Source: Arcobacter sp. CECT 8985 (GTDB taxonomy: Bacteria; Campylobacterota; Campylobacteria; Campylobacterales; Arcobacteraceae). Taken from it: DNA of 45,978 nucleotides. The notes beneath the pieces were generated by a model. It was not told where the DNA came from and did no database searches. It saw only the letters and a list, made by a program, of their open reading frames with translations. The stretch lies in assembly GCF_004116495.1 (NCBI RefSeq), contig NZ_PDKC01000023.1, positions 1-45,978 of the forward strand. The letters are read 5' to 3'. The translations under genes were made by a program, and so were the position numbers. Below are positions 8,884 through 16,477 of the stretch, in pieces. Numbering within the stretch: the first letter of the stretch is position 1; each line of letters opens with the position of its first letter.

Positions 8884-9635
8884 TTCAAAAGTCTTTTAGT
8901 TATATTTAGAGATATTGAATATGGCAATATCTTTAAAAGTCTTAGAAAAAAAGCTAATTTAAAAGGAAATCTAATTTCAAAACCTTTGTTTTTTTCTAAT
9001 TGTGTAGCTATAATATTTGCGGCATCAATTGGTTCTAAAAGTTGAGGCATTTCAAAATCATTTTTTTTGGTAAGCCGTGTATTAACAAAACCGTGATTTA
9101 TTATTTGTAAATCAATATATTTTCTTTTTAATTCAGGTTGAATAGATTGTAATATATTCACAAGTGCTGCTTTTGAAGCACTATATGCTCCTCCATAAGG
9201 AAGCCCAAAATCACTGGATAAACTACAATTAAATACCCACTTGCCATATCCTTGTTTCTCAAAAAAATCTTTTAGGTTTTTTATTACTCTAATTGCACCT
9301 AAATAATTAATATTAGTCATTTGTTCGAAATCTTTTATAATCCATTCATCAATACTAAATGCATTATATACAGCAGCATTATAAAAAAGTAAATCAATTT
9401 TTAGATTTTGTGATTTTATTTTTTCAAGTGAATCCATAATTGAAACTTCATCACTGACATCAAGATTAAGCAATATCAATTTTTCATTATAAGTGTACAT
9501 TAAAGACATTAACTCTTTTGATTTTGTTGCACTTCGTGCACTTACAATTACAGTATGCCCTTTATTTAGCCAGATTTTAACAAGCTCTAAACCTATTCCA
9601 CTACTTGCACCTATTATCCAAATATTTTTAGACAT
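8880..9635 (-). CDS. Short-chain dehydrogenase/reductase
   Basis: A classical SDR of 251 residues. The NAD(P)-binding glycine motif is GASSGIG (9-15), the NNAG equivalent is YNAA (85-88), the catalytic Ser lies in NCSLSSDFG, and the Tyr-Lys pair is YSASK (151-155). A basic residue (Arg34 in VSARS) after the second strand favours NADPH; this is inferred. The C-terminus ends in hydrophobic and basic segments (KLAFFLRLLKILPYSISL) that may sit on the membrane. It is the first gene of the eight-gene operon, with a good ribosome site (AAAGGA) 6 bases before the ATG. The substrate is unknown but is likely an acyl or lipid carbonyl given the neighbours. Confidence 0.85.
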   Translation of the reverse strand: MSKNIWIIGASSGIGLELVKIWLNKGHTVIVSARSATKSKELMSLMYTYNEKLILLNLDVSDEVSIMDSLEKIKSQNLKIDLLFYNAAVYNAFSIDEWIIKDFEQMTNINYLGAIRVIKNLKDFFEKQGYGKWVFNCSLSSDFGLPYGGAYSASKAALVNILQSIQPELKRKYIDLQIINHGFVNTRLTKKNDFEMPQLLEPIDAANIIATQLEKNKGFEIRFPFKLAFFLRLLKILPYSISLNITKRLLK

Positions 9636-9672
9636 GATATGTCCTTTTGTTTAAACTATAAAATATATTATT

Positions 9673-9678
9673 ATCATA
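9673..9678 (-). promoter_or_regulatory. Candidate -10 box for the lipid-modification operon
   Basis: On the minus strand TATGAT lies 38 bases upstream of the SDR start, within an AT-rich stretch that also holds overlapping near-matches. No convincing -35 box is visible, which is common for Campylobacterota sigma-70 promoters. It lies downstream of the terminator of the first small RNA, so the operon most likely has its own promoter here. Confidence 0.35.
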
Positions 9679-9730
9679 AGAGGTTTTTTAGTAGTATTTT
9701 TTTGTTAATTAATATCAAAAAAAGTAAGCA

Positions 9731-9841
9731 AAAAAAAAGGCCTTCAAAGAAGGCCTTTTTACACACAAGGAAACATAAAAAAAATCTTGTAGAAATTTAA
9801 TTCTACCAAAAATAAGTAAGTCCGTACTCTTGCTTATTTAT
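9731..9841 (-). ncRNA. Candidate small RNA 1 (tandem pair)
   Basis: A predicted RNA of about 111 nt, unknown to me. It has a TATAAT box with an upstream TG, a 5' hairpin (arms 9811-9820 and 9829-9838, loop containing CGGA), and a second hairpin (9789-9794 with 9801-9806). Next come a CU-rich unpaired block holding TTTCCTTGTGTG and a perfect 12-bp terminator. Promoter, first hairpin and the CU-rich block are nearly identical in the second copy about 190 bp upstream. The second hairpin and terminator stems differ in sequence but not in form, which argues for selection on structure. The CU-rich block complements Shine-Dalgarno sequences, as in trans-acting small RNAs. A five-codon ATG frame (MFPCV) lies in the block but has no ribosome site. 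Confidence 0.75.
9734..9760 (-). terminator. Rho-independent terminator of small RNA 1
   Basis: A perfect 12-bp stem (arms 9734-9745 and 9749-9760, core AAGGCCTTC) closes a 3-nt loop. On the minus strand it is followed by nine consecutive T residues. It is one of the strongest terminators in the window and separates the small RNA from the lipid operon. Confidence 0.9.
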
Positions 9842-9847
9842 GTTAAA

Positions 9848-9902
9848 ATTATAACAGTTCATAATTAACTGTTTTTGAATAGAAAATTAATGATTAGTTA
9901 AT
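9848..9902 (-). promoter_or_regulatory. Promoter and two operator-like sites of small RNA 1
   Basis: The -10 box TATAAT is at 9848-9853 (extended by an upstream TG). Immediately upstream is an inverted repeat AACAGTT-N7-AACTGTT (9853-9873). A second inverted repeat ATTAA-N7-TTAAT lies at 9886-9902, with its centre about 31 bp (three helical turns) from the first. Both sites recur at the same spacing before small RNA 2. This suggests a dimeric regulator binding one face of the DNA. No regulator can be named. Confidence 0.65.
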
Positions 9903-9915
9903 AGAAATTTTAGGC

Positions 9916-9940
9916 AAAAAAAAACCTCCCGTTAGGAGGT
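9916..9940 (-). terminator. Rho-independent terminator of small RNA 2 and probably of the urea operon
   Basis: The stem ACCTCC/GGAGGT (9924-9929 with 9935-9940) has a 5-nt loop and is followed on the minus strand by a run of nine T residues. It is the first clear terminator downstream of ureG, so it could also end the long urt-ure transcript. Confidence 0.85.
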
Positions 9941-10035
9941 CTTTACACACAAGGAAACATAAAATTTTCATAGGAAAAAATTCGCTATGTAATTTATTAA
10001 GCATAAATAAGTAAGTCCGCTTCTTGCTTATTCAT
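9916..10035 (-). ncRNA. Candidate small RNA 2 (tandem pair)
   Basis: The second copy of the pair, about 120 nt. The 5' hairpin has arms 10006-10015 and 10023-10032, the same arms as copy 1, with loop AAGCGGA on the minus strand. A different second hairpin (CATAG/CTATG, 9969-9973 with 9985-9989) takes the place of copy 1's second stem. The conserved CU-rich block follows, then a 6-bp GC-rich terminator. Its promoter begins directly after the ureG stop, so it is encoded between the urea operon and small RNA 1, all on one strand. It might be a processed or independent 3' product of the urea transcript, but its own TATAAT box favours an independent gene. Confidence 0.75.
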
Positions 10036-10041
10036 AATAAA

Positions 10042-10097
10042 ATTATAACAGTTAACGATTAACTAAATTTCAACAAAAAGTTAATGAATAGTTAACT
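10042..10097 (-). promoter_or_regulatory. Promoter and two operator-like sites of small RNA 2
   Basis: The -10 box TATAAT is at 10042-10047 with an upstream TG. AACAGTT next to it is followed by ATTAACT, as in copy 1 (10047-10064). The distal site AGTTAA-N7-TTAACT (10079-10097) is a perfect 6-bp inverted repeat that overlaps the ureG stop codon. The spacing from -10 to distal site (33 bp) is identical in both copies. Confidence 0.65.
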
Positions 10098-10683
10098 ACA
10101 AAATAGCTTCTATCCAATTAATAACTTTTTGTAAACTCTGTTCATCTTTATTAGATATAAAGACTGATGGTTTATTTTTTCTATTATTAGCAACATCATT
10201 TTTCATATTATCTAAATCAACCCCTACATATACAGCTAAATCAGTTTTATTTATTACTAATAAATCAGAAAAAAGTAATCCTGCACCTTTTTTTCTTGGA
10301 ATATCTGCACCTTGTGCAGTATCAATAATATACATATAATAATCAATTAACTCATAAGAAAAAGTTGCACTAAGATTATCCCCACCACTTTCTACAAATA
10401 TTATATCAGGATTGTATTTTTCCTCAAGCTCTTCAACTGCTTTTTGATTCATTGAGATATCATCTCTAATTGCAGTGTGAGGGCATCCTCCTGTTTCAAC
10501 TCCTATAATTCTATTTTCATCAAGATCTAATGTTCTTTTTAAATAGTTCGCATCTTCAGTTGTATAAATATCATTTGTAACAATTGCTAAAGAGTATTTA
10601 TGTTTTAATGAATTTGTCATTGATTCAATAAGTGAGGTTTTTCCACTTCCAACTGGTCCAGCAATTCCAATTTTTAAACTCAT
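10096..10683 (-). CDS. ureG: Urease accessory GTPase UreG
   Basis: A 195-residue SIMIBI-class GTPase that drives nickel delivery to apo-urease with UreD, UreF and UreE. The P-loop GPVGSGKT is at residues 9-16. The metal-binding Cys-Pro-His of the family is present in [15 protein letters not shown], and the guanine specificity motif NKTD is in VINKTDLA. Length and motifs are standard. It is the last gene of the urea operon. Its ribosome site (AAGGAAAUAU just before the start codon) could pair over ten bases with the conserved CU-rich block of the small RNAs encoded directly downstream; that is an untested observation. Confidence 0.97.
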   Translation of the reverse strand: MSLKIGIAGPVGSGKTSLIESMTNSLKHKYSLAIVTNDIYTTEDANYLKRTLDLDENRIIGVETGGCPHTAIRDDISMNQKAVEELEEKYNPDIIFVESGGDNLSATFSYELIDYYMYIIDTAQGADIPRKKGAGLLFSDLLVINKTDLAVYVGVDLDNMKNDVANNRKNKPSVFISNKDEQSLQKVINWIEAIL

Positions 10684-10704
10684 TATATATTTCCTTTTTA
10701 TTTT

Positions 10705-11409
10705 TTATGTACTAAACATCTTTGGTTCTAAATTTTTATGTGAAAAAATCACCTCTTCAAATAATGGATTAAAGTTTGTGATTTTATCTTTTATATTTTC
10801 AAAATCAATATTTTCCAAAATATCATCAAATTCAAAAAGCATTTGTTGTATTTGTGTTGGTTTTATTCTTGATATTTTAAGTGTAGTTGCAGAAATATTA
10901 ATAAAATTTTTCTTTGTCCACATAACAATAAAATTTCTCATATTAATATTCATATCATATGCTAATGCACTTAATACTATTATCTCATTTGCATCACATT
11001 TTTTATTTTCTATTAAATTAAAATATCTTTTTACTTCTTCTTTTTTTACAAGATTTTTTATCTGTTTGAAATAATTATTACCTATATCTTTTGAAGCCTT
11101 TGCAAACTCATAAGTTAAAAAAGAGCCATAATCATTATCAAATTTTTTAATCAAATTTATTTTTTTATCTTCAAATGCTTTATATACTTTTTTAATATAT
11201 ACAAACTCTTGTTGTAAATATTGATGTGTTATTAAATTTTCTAAATAAATTTTTAAAGTCTTTATATCGTGAACTTCACCTTTTATAATATGTGGTTCTA
11301 ATCCAAAAGAGTGAACAAAAACACCAGATGGAAAACTTCCATCAAGTATTTGTAAAAATCTACTAAGACTTTTTAAATCTGTACTAGTGTGAGTGATGTG
11401 CTTTTCCAT
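10705..11409 (-). CDS. ureF: Urease accessory protein UreF
   Basis: A 234-residue helical accessory protein that bridges UreD and UreG in the nickel-insertion complex. Family landmarks are FLQILDGSFPSGVFVHSFGLEPHI near the N-terminus and the ASKDIGNNYFKQ segment in the middle. It starts inside ureE with a 26-bp overlap and has no good Shine-Dalgarno sequence at its ATG, so translation is probably coupled to ureE. The gap to ureG is 21 bp. The sequence is diverged, as UreF usually is, but the position between ureE and ureG makes the call firm. Confidence 0.92.
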   Translation of the reverse strand: MEKHITHTSTDLKSLSRFLQILDGSFPSGVFVHSFGLEPHIIKGEVHDIKTLKIYLENLITHQYLQQEFVYIKKVYKAFEDKKINLIKKFDNDYGSFLTYEFAKASKDIGNNYFKQIKNLVKKEEVKRYFNLIENKKCDANEIIVLSALAYDMNINMRNFIVMWTKKNFINISATTLKISRIKPTQIQQMLFEFDDILENIDFENIKDKITNFNPLFEEVIFSHKNLEPKMFST

Positions 11410-11821
11410 TTGGTTTAAAATAGCCTTTTGTTTTCTCTACTTCTATATTTATATCTAAATGAGAAGCTTTTATAATATCTTGTATTGAAATATCATCTAA
11501 TACTGTTATTTTAAATTTATCTAGCATTATAGGCTGATGTCTATTACCTATTTCATATGCTGTTTTTGCAAAAGTTAAAGCATCAGAAAATTTAAGAACA
11601 TAAACCTCATCTTCACATCTAATAACTTTTATTTTATAACCTTCTTCATCAACTAAAAAATCATTTTCATGTAAATGCGTAAATTTCACTTTTACAATAA
11701 AATCTTTACCTTTTTTAGTAATTGCAGTTAAGTTTGGCTTTTGCATATCAAACCATGATAACTCTACTTCATCATCAAATTTTTCTAATTGTTTATCAAT
11801 TTTTATAATCTTTTTTATCAT
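11384..11821 (-). CDS. ureE: Urease nickel metallochaperone UreE
   Basis: A 145-residue nickel chaperone. The N-terminal beta domain contains LSWFDMQKPNLTAITKKG. The metal-binding half carries AYEIGNRHQPIMLD, where the His of GNRHQP is the conserved interfacial nickel ligand. A short His-rich tail ends in HHSH, shorter than the K. aerogenes tail but still able to bind nickel. It supplies Ni to the UreD-F-G complex. It follows ureC by 8 bp and overlaps ureF by 26 bp. Confidence 0.93.
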   Translation of the reverse strand: MIKKIIKIDKQLEKFDDEVELSWFDMQKPNLTAITKKGKDFIVKVKFTHLHENDFLVDEEGYKIKVIRCEDEVYVLKFSDALTFAKTAYEIGNRHQPIMLDKFKITVLDDISIQDIIKASHLDINIEVEKTKGYFKPNGKAHHSH

Positions 11822-11829
11822 GAGTATTC

Positions 11830-13530
11830 CTAAAACATAAAATATTTTTTTGCCATTGGCACACTTGTTACATAATTTGATTCAATTAATTCACCATCAA
11901 CAGTTACATCATATGTTTCAGGATCAACTTGTATATCTCCAATAAAATTGTTTAATTTCATATCTTTTTTACCAATATCTCTTGTGTTTTTAACACTTAA
12001 TACTTTTTTATTTATTTCTAATTTTTCTTTTAAATCATGACTTGCCACTTTAGAAGTAAAGATTGCACTTGTTTTAGCACTTGCTTTTCCTAAACTACCA
12101 AACATTGGTCTATACATATTTGGTTCTGGAGTGGGAATTGAAGCATTACTATCACCTAACATGGCTAAAGCAATAAATCCACCTTTTATTATAATTTCTG
12201 GTTTTACTCCAAAAAATGCCCTATTCCATAAAACTAAATCTGCCATTTTACCAACTTCAATACTTCCAACATACTCATCAATTCCACATGCAATTGCTGG
12301 ATTTATTGTATATTTTGCAACAAATCTTTTTATTCTTTCATTATCACATAATTCATCATCTTCTTTTAAAGCACCTCTTTGTCTTTTCATAGAATCTGCA
12401 ACTTGCCATGTTCTAATTATTACTTCACCAACTCTTCCCATTGCTTGAGAATCACTACTTGTAATAGATATTGCTCCAAGATCATGTAATACATCTTCTG
12501 CTGCAATTGTTTTACCTCTAATTCTACTCTCTGCAAAACTAACATCTTCAGGGATTTTAGGACTTAGATGGTGACATACCATAAGCATATCAAGATGCTC
12601 CTCAATTGTATTTTTTGTATATGGCAAAGTTGGATTTGTACTAGAAGGAAGAATATTAGATAATCCTGCAACTTTCATAATATCAGGAGCATGTCCACCA
12701 CCAGCACCTTCACTATGAAATGTATGAATTGTTCTATTTTTAAAACTATTAACTGTATTATCAACAAATCCAGACTCATTTAAAGTATCTGTATGAATTG
12801 CAACTTGTACATCAAAATCATCTGCAACTTTTAAACAATTGTCAATTGCATTTGGTGTACTACCCCAATCTTCATGTAGCTTTAAACCCATTGCTCCAGA
12901 TTCAACTTGCATTTTTAATGCTTCATAACTTGAGCTATTTCCTTTTCCCATAAAACCAAAATTTAAAGGTAAATCATCAACACTTTGTATCATTTTTGAG
13001 ATATTCCACTCTCCTGGAGTACAAGTTGTTGCATTAGTTCCAGTATTTGGCCCAGTTCCTCCACCAATCATTGTTGTAACTCCACTTGCAAGTGCTTCAT
13101 CTATTTGACCTGGACTTATAAAGTGTATATGAGAATCAATTCCACCTGCTGTTATTATTTTACCTTCTGCTGAAAGTATTTCAGTGTTTGCACCAATTTC
13201 TAGACCTTCAGTAATTCCATCACAAAGATTTGGATTTCCTGATTTGCCAATTGCACTAATAATTCCATCTTTTATTGCAATATCAGCTTTGTAAATACCT
13301 GTATAATCAATTATTACTGCATTTGTAATAATCAAATCTGCAACATTAGTAGCAGTTGGACTTTGAGCCATTCCATCTCTTATTGTTTTTCCACCACCAA
13401 ATTTACTCTCTTCACCATATGTTGTAAAATCTTTTTCAATTTTTGCAATCAATGAAGTATCAGCAAGTCTAAATCTATCATTTGTCGTTGGTCCATACAT
13501 TGAAGCGTATTTTTCTTTTGATATCTTCAT
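11830..13530 (-). CDS. ureC: Urease alpha (catalytic) subunit
   Basis: The 566-residue catalytic subunit that hydrolyses urea to ammonia and carbamate. Every active-site residue is present and falls at the K. aerogenes number: His134 and His136 (SHIHF), the carbamylated Lys217 with His219 (GLKLHEDWG), His246, His272, Cys319-His320 on the mobile flap (MVCHHL), Arg336 and Asp360. The dinuclear nickel site should therefore be complete. The gene follows ureAB after 1 bp. Helicobacter would call this subunit UreB; the general bacterial name ureC is used here. Confidence 0.98.
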   Translation of the reverse strand: MKISKEKYASMYGPTTNDRFRLADTSLIAKIEKDFTTYGEESKFGGGKTIRDGMAQSPTATNVADLIITNAVIIDYTGIYKADIAIKDGIISAIGKSGNPNLCDGITEGLEIGANTEILSAEGKIITAGGIDSHIHFISPGQIDEALASGVTTMIGGGTGPNTGTNATTCTPGEWNISKMIQSVDDLPLNFGFMGKGNSSSYEALKMQVESGAMGLKLHEDWGSTPNAIDNCLKVADDFDVQVAIHTDTLNESGFVDNTVNSFKNRTIHTFHSEGAGGGHAPDIMKVAGLSNILPSSTNPTLPYTKNTIEEHLDMLMVCHHLSPKIPEDVSFAESRIRGKTIAAEDVLHDLGAISITSSDSQAMGRVGEVIIRTWQVADSMKRQRGALKEDDELCDNERIKRFVAKYTINPAIACGIDEYVGSIEVGKMADLVLWNRAFFGVKPEIIIKGGFIALAMLGDSNASIPTPEPNMYRPMFGSLGKASAKTSAIFTSKVASHDLKEKLEINKKVLSVKNTRDIGKKDMKLNNFIGDIQVDPETYDVTVDGELIESNYVTSVPMAKKYFMF

Positions 13531-13531
13531 C

Positions 13532-14209
13532 TTACTCTCCTAAAAAATGTTTTAAATTCTGCATAGCTTTAATTTTAATCTCATCATCATCTAAAAATCC
13601 TTCAACTAAGCCATTAAATCCACTTACATACCTTTTCCCAGTAAAATCTATTAGATTAATATTTTTCTTAGAGCCTGGTTCAAATCTAACTGATGTTCCA
13701 GCAGGAACATCTAATCTTTTTCCATAAGCTTCTTTTCTATCAAAAAATAATTCTTTATTTACTTCAAAAAAATGATAATGTGAACCAATTTGAATAGGTC
13801 TATCACCTTTATTCTCAACTTCTATTGTCAATACATCATAATTCTCATTTAAATTTATTTCACCCTCATCTATAAAATACTCACCTGGAATTAAATCATT
13901 TTTATCAAAAGATATAGGGTTATGCACTGTTACTAGTTTTGTTCCATCATTAAATGTTGCTTCAACTTGTACCATTTGCATCATAGAAGCAATACCTGGC
14001 AAAACATCATCTTCATTTAAAACTTTTGTAGCTTCAACCATAAGTTCTGCAACACTTTTACCATCTCTTGCACCTTCTAAAATGAAAGAACTAATTATTG
14101 ATACAGCTTCTGGATAATTAAGTTTTAAACCTCTTTGCTTACGCTCTAACGCTAATTTTGATGCTGTATAAATAAGCAGTTTCTCTTGCTCTTTATTAGT
14201 TAAGAACAT
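13532..14209 (-). CDS. ureAB: Urease gamma-beta fusion subunit
   Basis: A 225-residue fusion of the two small urease subunits. Residues 1 to about 100 are UreA/gamma ([17 protein letters not shown], then [19 protein letters not shown] with the HNPI end). Residues from about 107 are UreB/beta ([31 protein letters not shown] and the [12 protein letters not shown] block). The same fusion is known from Helicobacter (there called UreA) and Arcobacter, and it supports assignment to Campylobacterota. The protein is structural and packs against UreC. It follows ureD by 20 bp with a strong ribosome site (GGGAGGT). Confidence 0.96.
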   Translation of the reverse strand: MFLTNKEQEKLLIYTASKLALERKQRGLKLNYPEAVSIISSFILEGARDGKSVAELMVEATKVLNEDDVLPGIASMMQMVQVEATFNDGTKLVTVHNPISFDKNDLIPGEYFIDEGEINLNENYDVLTIEVENKGDRPIQIGSHYHFFEVNKELFFDRKEAYGKRLDVPAGTSVRFEPGSKKNINLIDFTGKRYVSGFNGLVEGFLDDDEIKIKAMQNLKHFLGE

Positions 14210-14229
14210 TCTAATAACCTCCCTTTAAA

Positions 14230-14979
14230 TTATTGTTTTCCTAAAACAAAAAATTTTTTATTTAATTGTTTTCTATAAAGTTTCCAAATATATTCAATAT
14301 TTTGTTTTAATTTTGACATTGAACTACTACTAATTGAACCAATAATTATTTTCTTATGTTTACTATAGGCAAAACTTTCAAATTCTTCTAGATGTAGTGT
14401 GTTTAAAAAATGTTCATTATGGTTAGTTTTTATATATATTTTTGCAAAAAGTCTGTTTTTTGAACTTTTTTGAAAAATATACTCTTTTAAATATTTACCT
14501 GTAATGTCAAATTTTTCTAAATACTCTGTGTTATTATTAAAAGTAAATCTATTTTTCATAAGCATAGAAATAAAATCAAAATCTTCAAAACTTCTTCCTT
14601 GACTTAAAATATCAGTATAAAAAAATGTTGATTCTTCATCAAAATTTAATTTAAATGTTTGAATATATTTTGAGTTTTTATATAAAATTAACTCGTCATT
14701 TATAAATTCTAAATTTGATTTTTTTATATTTATATTAAAAGCACTTATTCCATACTCTTTTTTTGATGGATAAATTTTTGTTGCAGACTCTGTAGTTAAA
14801 ACTAAAGAGGAATTATACAAATTAAAAGAAGTTTTTACTCTATCTTTTGGGAATATTCCCTCCCCTATATTTAGAAGTTTTATATAATTTTCATCATCAT
14901 TAAAATAGTAGTGTCTAGAAGGTAAACTTAACTTTTTTAAATCAAGTTTATTGTCTTTAAAATCAAATTTTATACTCAT
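14230..14979 (-). CDS. ureD: Urease accessory protein UreD (UreH)
   Basis: A 249-residue accessory protein that binds apo-urease and receives nickel from UreG through a tunnel. Landmarks are LSLPSRHYYFNDDENY near the N-terminus, SLVLTTESATKIYPS (the conserved LTTQSATKVY block) and FYTDILSQGRSFEDFDF (the SQGR motif). The sequence is otherwise divergent, as is normal for UreD. It is the first urease gene after the transporter genes, 7 bp after urtE, tying transport and hydrolysis into one operon. Confidence 0.92.
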   Translation of the reverse strand: MSIKFDFKDNKLDLKKLSLPSRHYYFNDDENYIKLLNIGEGIFPKDRVKTSFNLYNSSLVLTTESATKIYPSKKEYGISAFNINIKKSNLEFINDELILYKNSKYIQTFKLNFDEESTFFYTDILSQGRSFEDFDFISMLMKNRFTFNNNTEYLEKFDITGKYLKEYIFQKSSKNRLFAKIYIKTNHNEHFLNTLHLEEFESFAYSKHKKIIIGSISSSSMSKLKQNIEYIWKLYRKQLNKKFFVLGKQ

Positions 14980-14986
14980 TTTATTC

Positions 14987-15682
14987 CTATACTGATAAAT
15001 GTTTTTTAATTATATCATCACTTAAATCTTTTATCTCTCCATTTGCAACAACACTTCCTCTATCTATTACATAAAAATCATCTCCATGTCTTCTTGCAAA
15101 AGGTAGTTTTTGTTCAACTAACATAACTGTTATATTTTCTTCTTTTGTTAAATAATCAATAACTTCACCAATTTGAGCAACAATATTTGGTTGAATCCCT
15201 TCACTTGGTTCGTCTAATATCAAAAATTTAGGATCAATACATAAAGCTCTTGCAATTGCCAATTGTTGTTGTTGACCTCCACTTAAATCTCCACCTTTTC
15301 TTTTTTGCATATCTTTTAAAACAGGGAATAAATCATATATCTTTTCAGGTACATCTTTTATCTTATTTCTATTAGACAAAACTCCAACTTCTAGGTTTTC
15401 TCTAACTGTTAATTGAGAAAATATTTCTCTTCCTTGTGGTACATAACCAATTGCTATACCTGCTCTTTTATGATCAGCAAGTTTTGAAATATCTTTTTCA
15501 TTATAAATTATAGAACCATCTTTAATAGGAAGTAAGCCCATAATAACTTTACTCAAAGTTGTTTTACCAACTCCATTTCTTCCCATGATACAAGTACATC
15601 TACCCTTTTTTATGTGTAAATCTAAATCCCAAAGAGTGTGGCTTTGTCCATAATATTGATTTATTTTTTCAATTTTTAACAT
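14987..15682 (-). CDS. urtE: Urea ABC transporter ATP-binding protein UrtE
   Basis: A 231-residue LivF-type ATPase. Walker A is MGRNGVGKTT, the signature is LSGGQQQQLAIARAL and Walker B is FLILDEPSEGIQPN. The ending and the QPNIVAQIGEVI block match UrtE more than LivF. With UrtD it powers uptake of urea through UrtBC. It is spaced 5 bp from urtD and 7 bp from ureD. UrtE and LivF are hard to separate alone; the urease genes next door settle it. Confidence 0.93.
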   Translation of the reverse strand: MLKIEKINQYYGQSHTLWDLDLHIKKGRCTCIMGRNGVGKTTLSKVIMGLLPIKDGSIIYNEKDISKLADHKRAGIAIGYVPQGREIFSQLTVRENLEVGVLSNRNKIKDVPEKIYDLFPVLKDMQKRKGGDLSGGQQQQLAIARALCIDPKFLILDEPSEGIQPNIVAQIGEVIDYLTKEENITVMLVEQKLPFARRHGDDFYVIDRGSVVANGEIKDLSDDIIKKHLSV

Positions 15683-15687
15683 ATTTT

Positions 15688-16476
15688 TTATTCTCCTAGA
15701 TATACTTTTCTTACTTTCTCATTATTTTGTATTGCATCCATACTACCTTCTGCTAAAACTGAACCTTCATGCAAAACTGTAACTTTAGTAGCAATACTTC
15801 TAATAAATTCCATATCATGTTCAACAACTACAACCGCATTATCTTTTGATAAATCAGTTAAAATTTGTGCAGTATTTTCAACTTCTTGGGGTGTCATACC
15901 TGCAACTGGCTCATCAACAAGTAATAGCTTTGGTTCTTGCATTATTAACATTCCTATTTCAAGCCACTGTTTTTGACCATGGGATAAAATTCCAGCTTGT
16001 TTATTATATAGCTGTTTTAAACCAATTAAATTCATAGTATGTTCAATTTTATCTTTTTGTTCACCTTTTAATTTTGAAAAAAGTGTTTTAAAAAACCTTT
16101 TATCATCTTTCATTGCAAGTTCTAAATTTTCAAATACTGTATTGTTTTGAAATACTGTTGGCTTTTGAAATTTTCTTCCTATTCCAATATCTGCAATTGA
16201 TGGTTCATCCATTGATAATAAATCAACTGCTTCTCCAAATACTACTTGTCCAACATCTGGTTTTGTTTTTCCTGTAACTACATCCATCATCGTAGATTTA
16301 CCAGCTCCATTTGCTCCAATAATACATCTTAATTCTGCATAATTAATAGAAAAACTTAAGTTATTTAAAGCCTTAAAACCATCAAAACTAACACTAACTC
16401 CATCTACTAAAAGGATTCTATCTCCTTTTTTTATATTCCCAAAATTTTGTTTTATTTCATGTTTTAATAGTTTCAT
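15688..16476 (-). CDS. urtD: Urea ABC transporter ATP-binding protein UrtD
   Basis: A 262-residue LivG-type ATPase. It has the UrtD opening ILLVDGVSVSFDGFKALNNL, Walker A IGANGAGKST, the UrtD-typical GIGRKFQKPTVF, and LSHGQKQWLEIGMLIMQEP in place of the usual LSGGQ signature. Walker B is LLLVDEPVAGMT. The LSHGQKQWLEIGM variant is characteristic of UrtD. It lies 1 bp after urtC and 5 bp before urtE. Confidence 0.94.
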   Translation of the reverse strand: MKLLKHEIKQNFGNIKKGDRILLVDGVSVSFDGFKALNNLSFSINYAELRCIIGANGAGKSTMMDVVTGKTKPDVGQVVFGEAVDLLSMDEPSIADIGIGRKFQKPTVFQNNTVFENLELAMKDDKRFFKTLFSKLKGEQKDKIEHTMNLIGLKQLYNKQAGILSHGQKQWLEIGMLIMQEPKLLLVDEPVAGMTPQEVENTAQILTDLSKDNAVVVVEHDMEFIRSIATKVTVLHEGSVLAEGSMDAIQNNEKVRKVYLGE

Positions 16477-16477
16477 A

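Noticed and set aside
9760-9781. A five-codon frame (MFPCV) conserved in both small RNA copies, suggesting a leader-peptide attenuator
   Set aside because: Neither copy has a Shine-Dalgarno sequence before the ATG, and there is no regulated gene close enough after copy 2. The conserved bases extend beyond the frame, so an RNA seed explains them better.
9731-10097. CRISPR array or mobile-element repeat as explanation of the near-identical blocks
   Set aside because: Only two units about 190 bp apart, with promoter-hairpin-terminator layout, no regular spacers, no transposase and no target duplications.
10778-11074. Plus-strand open frame opposite ureF (98 codons)
   Set aside because: A low-complexity hydrophobic product from an AT-rich antisense strand, with no ribosome site; shadow of ureF.
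12131-12448. Plus-strand open frame opposite ureC (105 codons)
   Set aside because: It lies entirely antisense to a strongly conserved catalytic region, has no ribosome site, and its product resembles nothing; it is a shadow of ureC.
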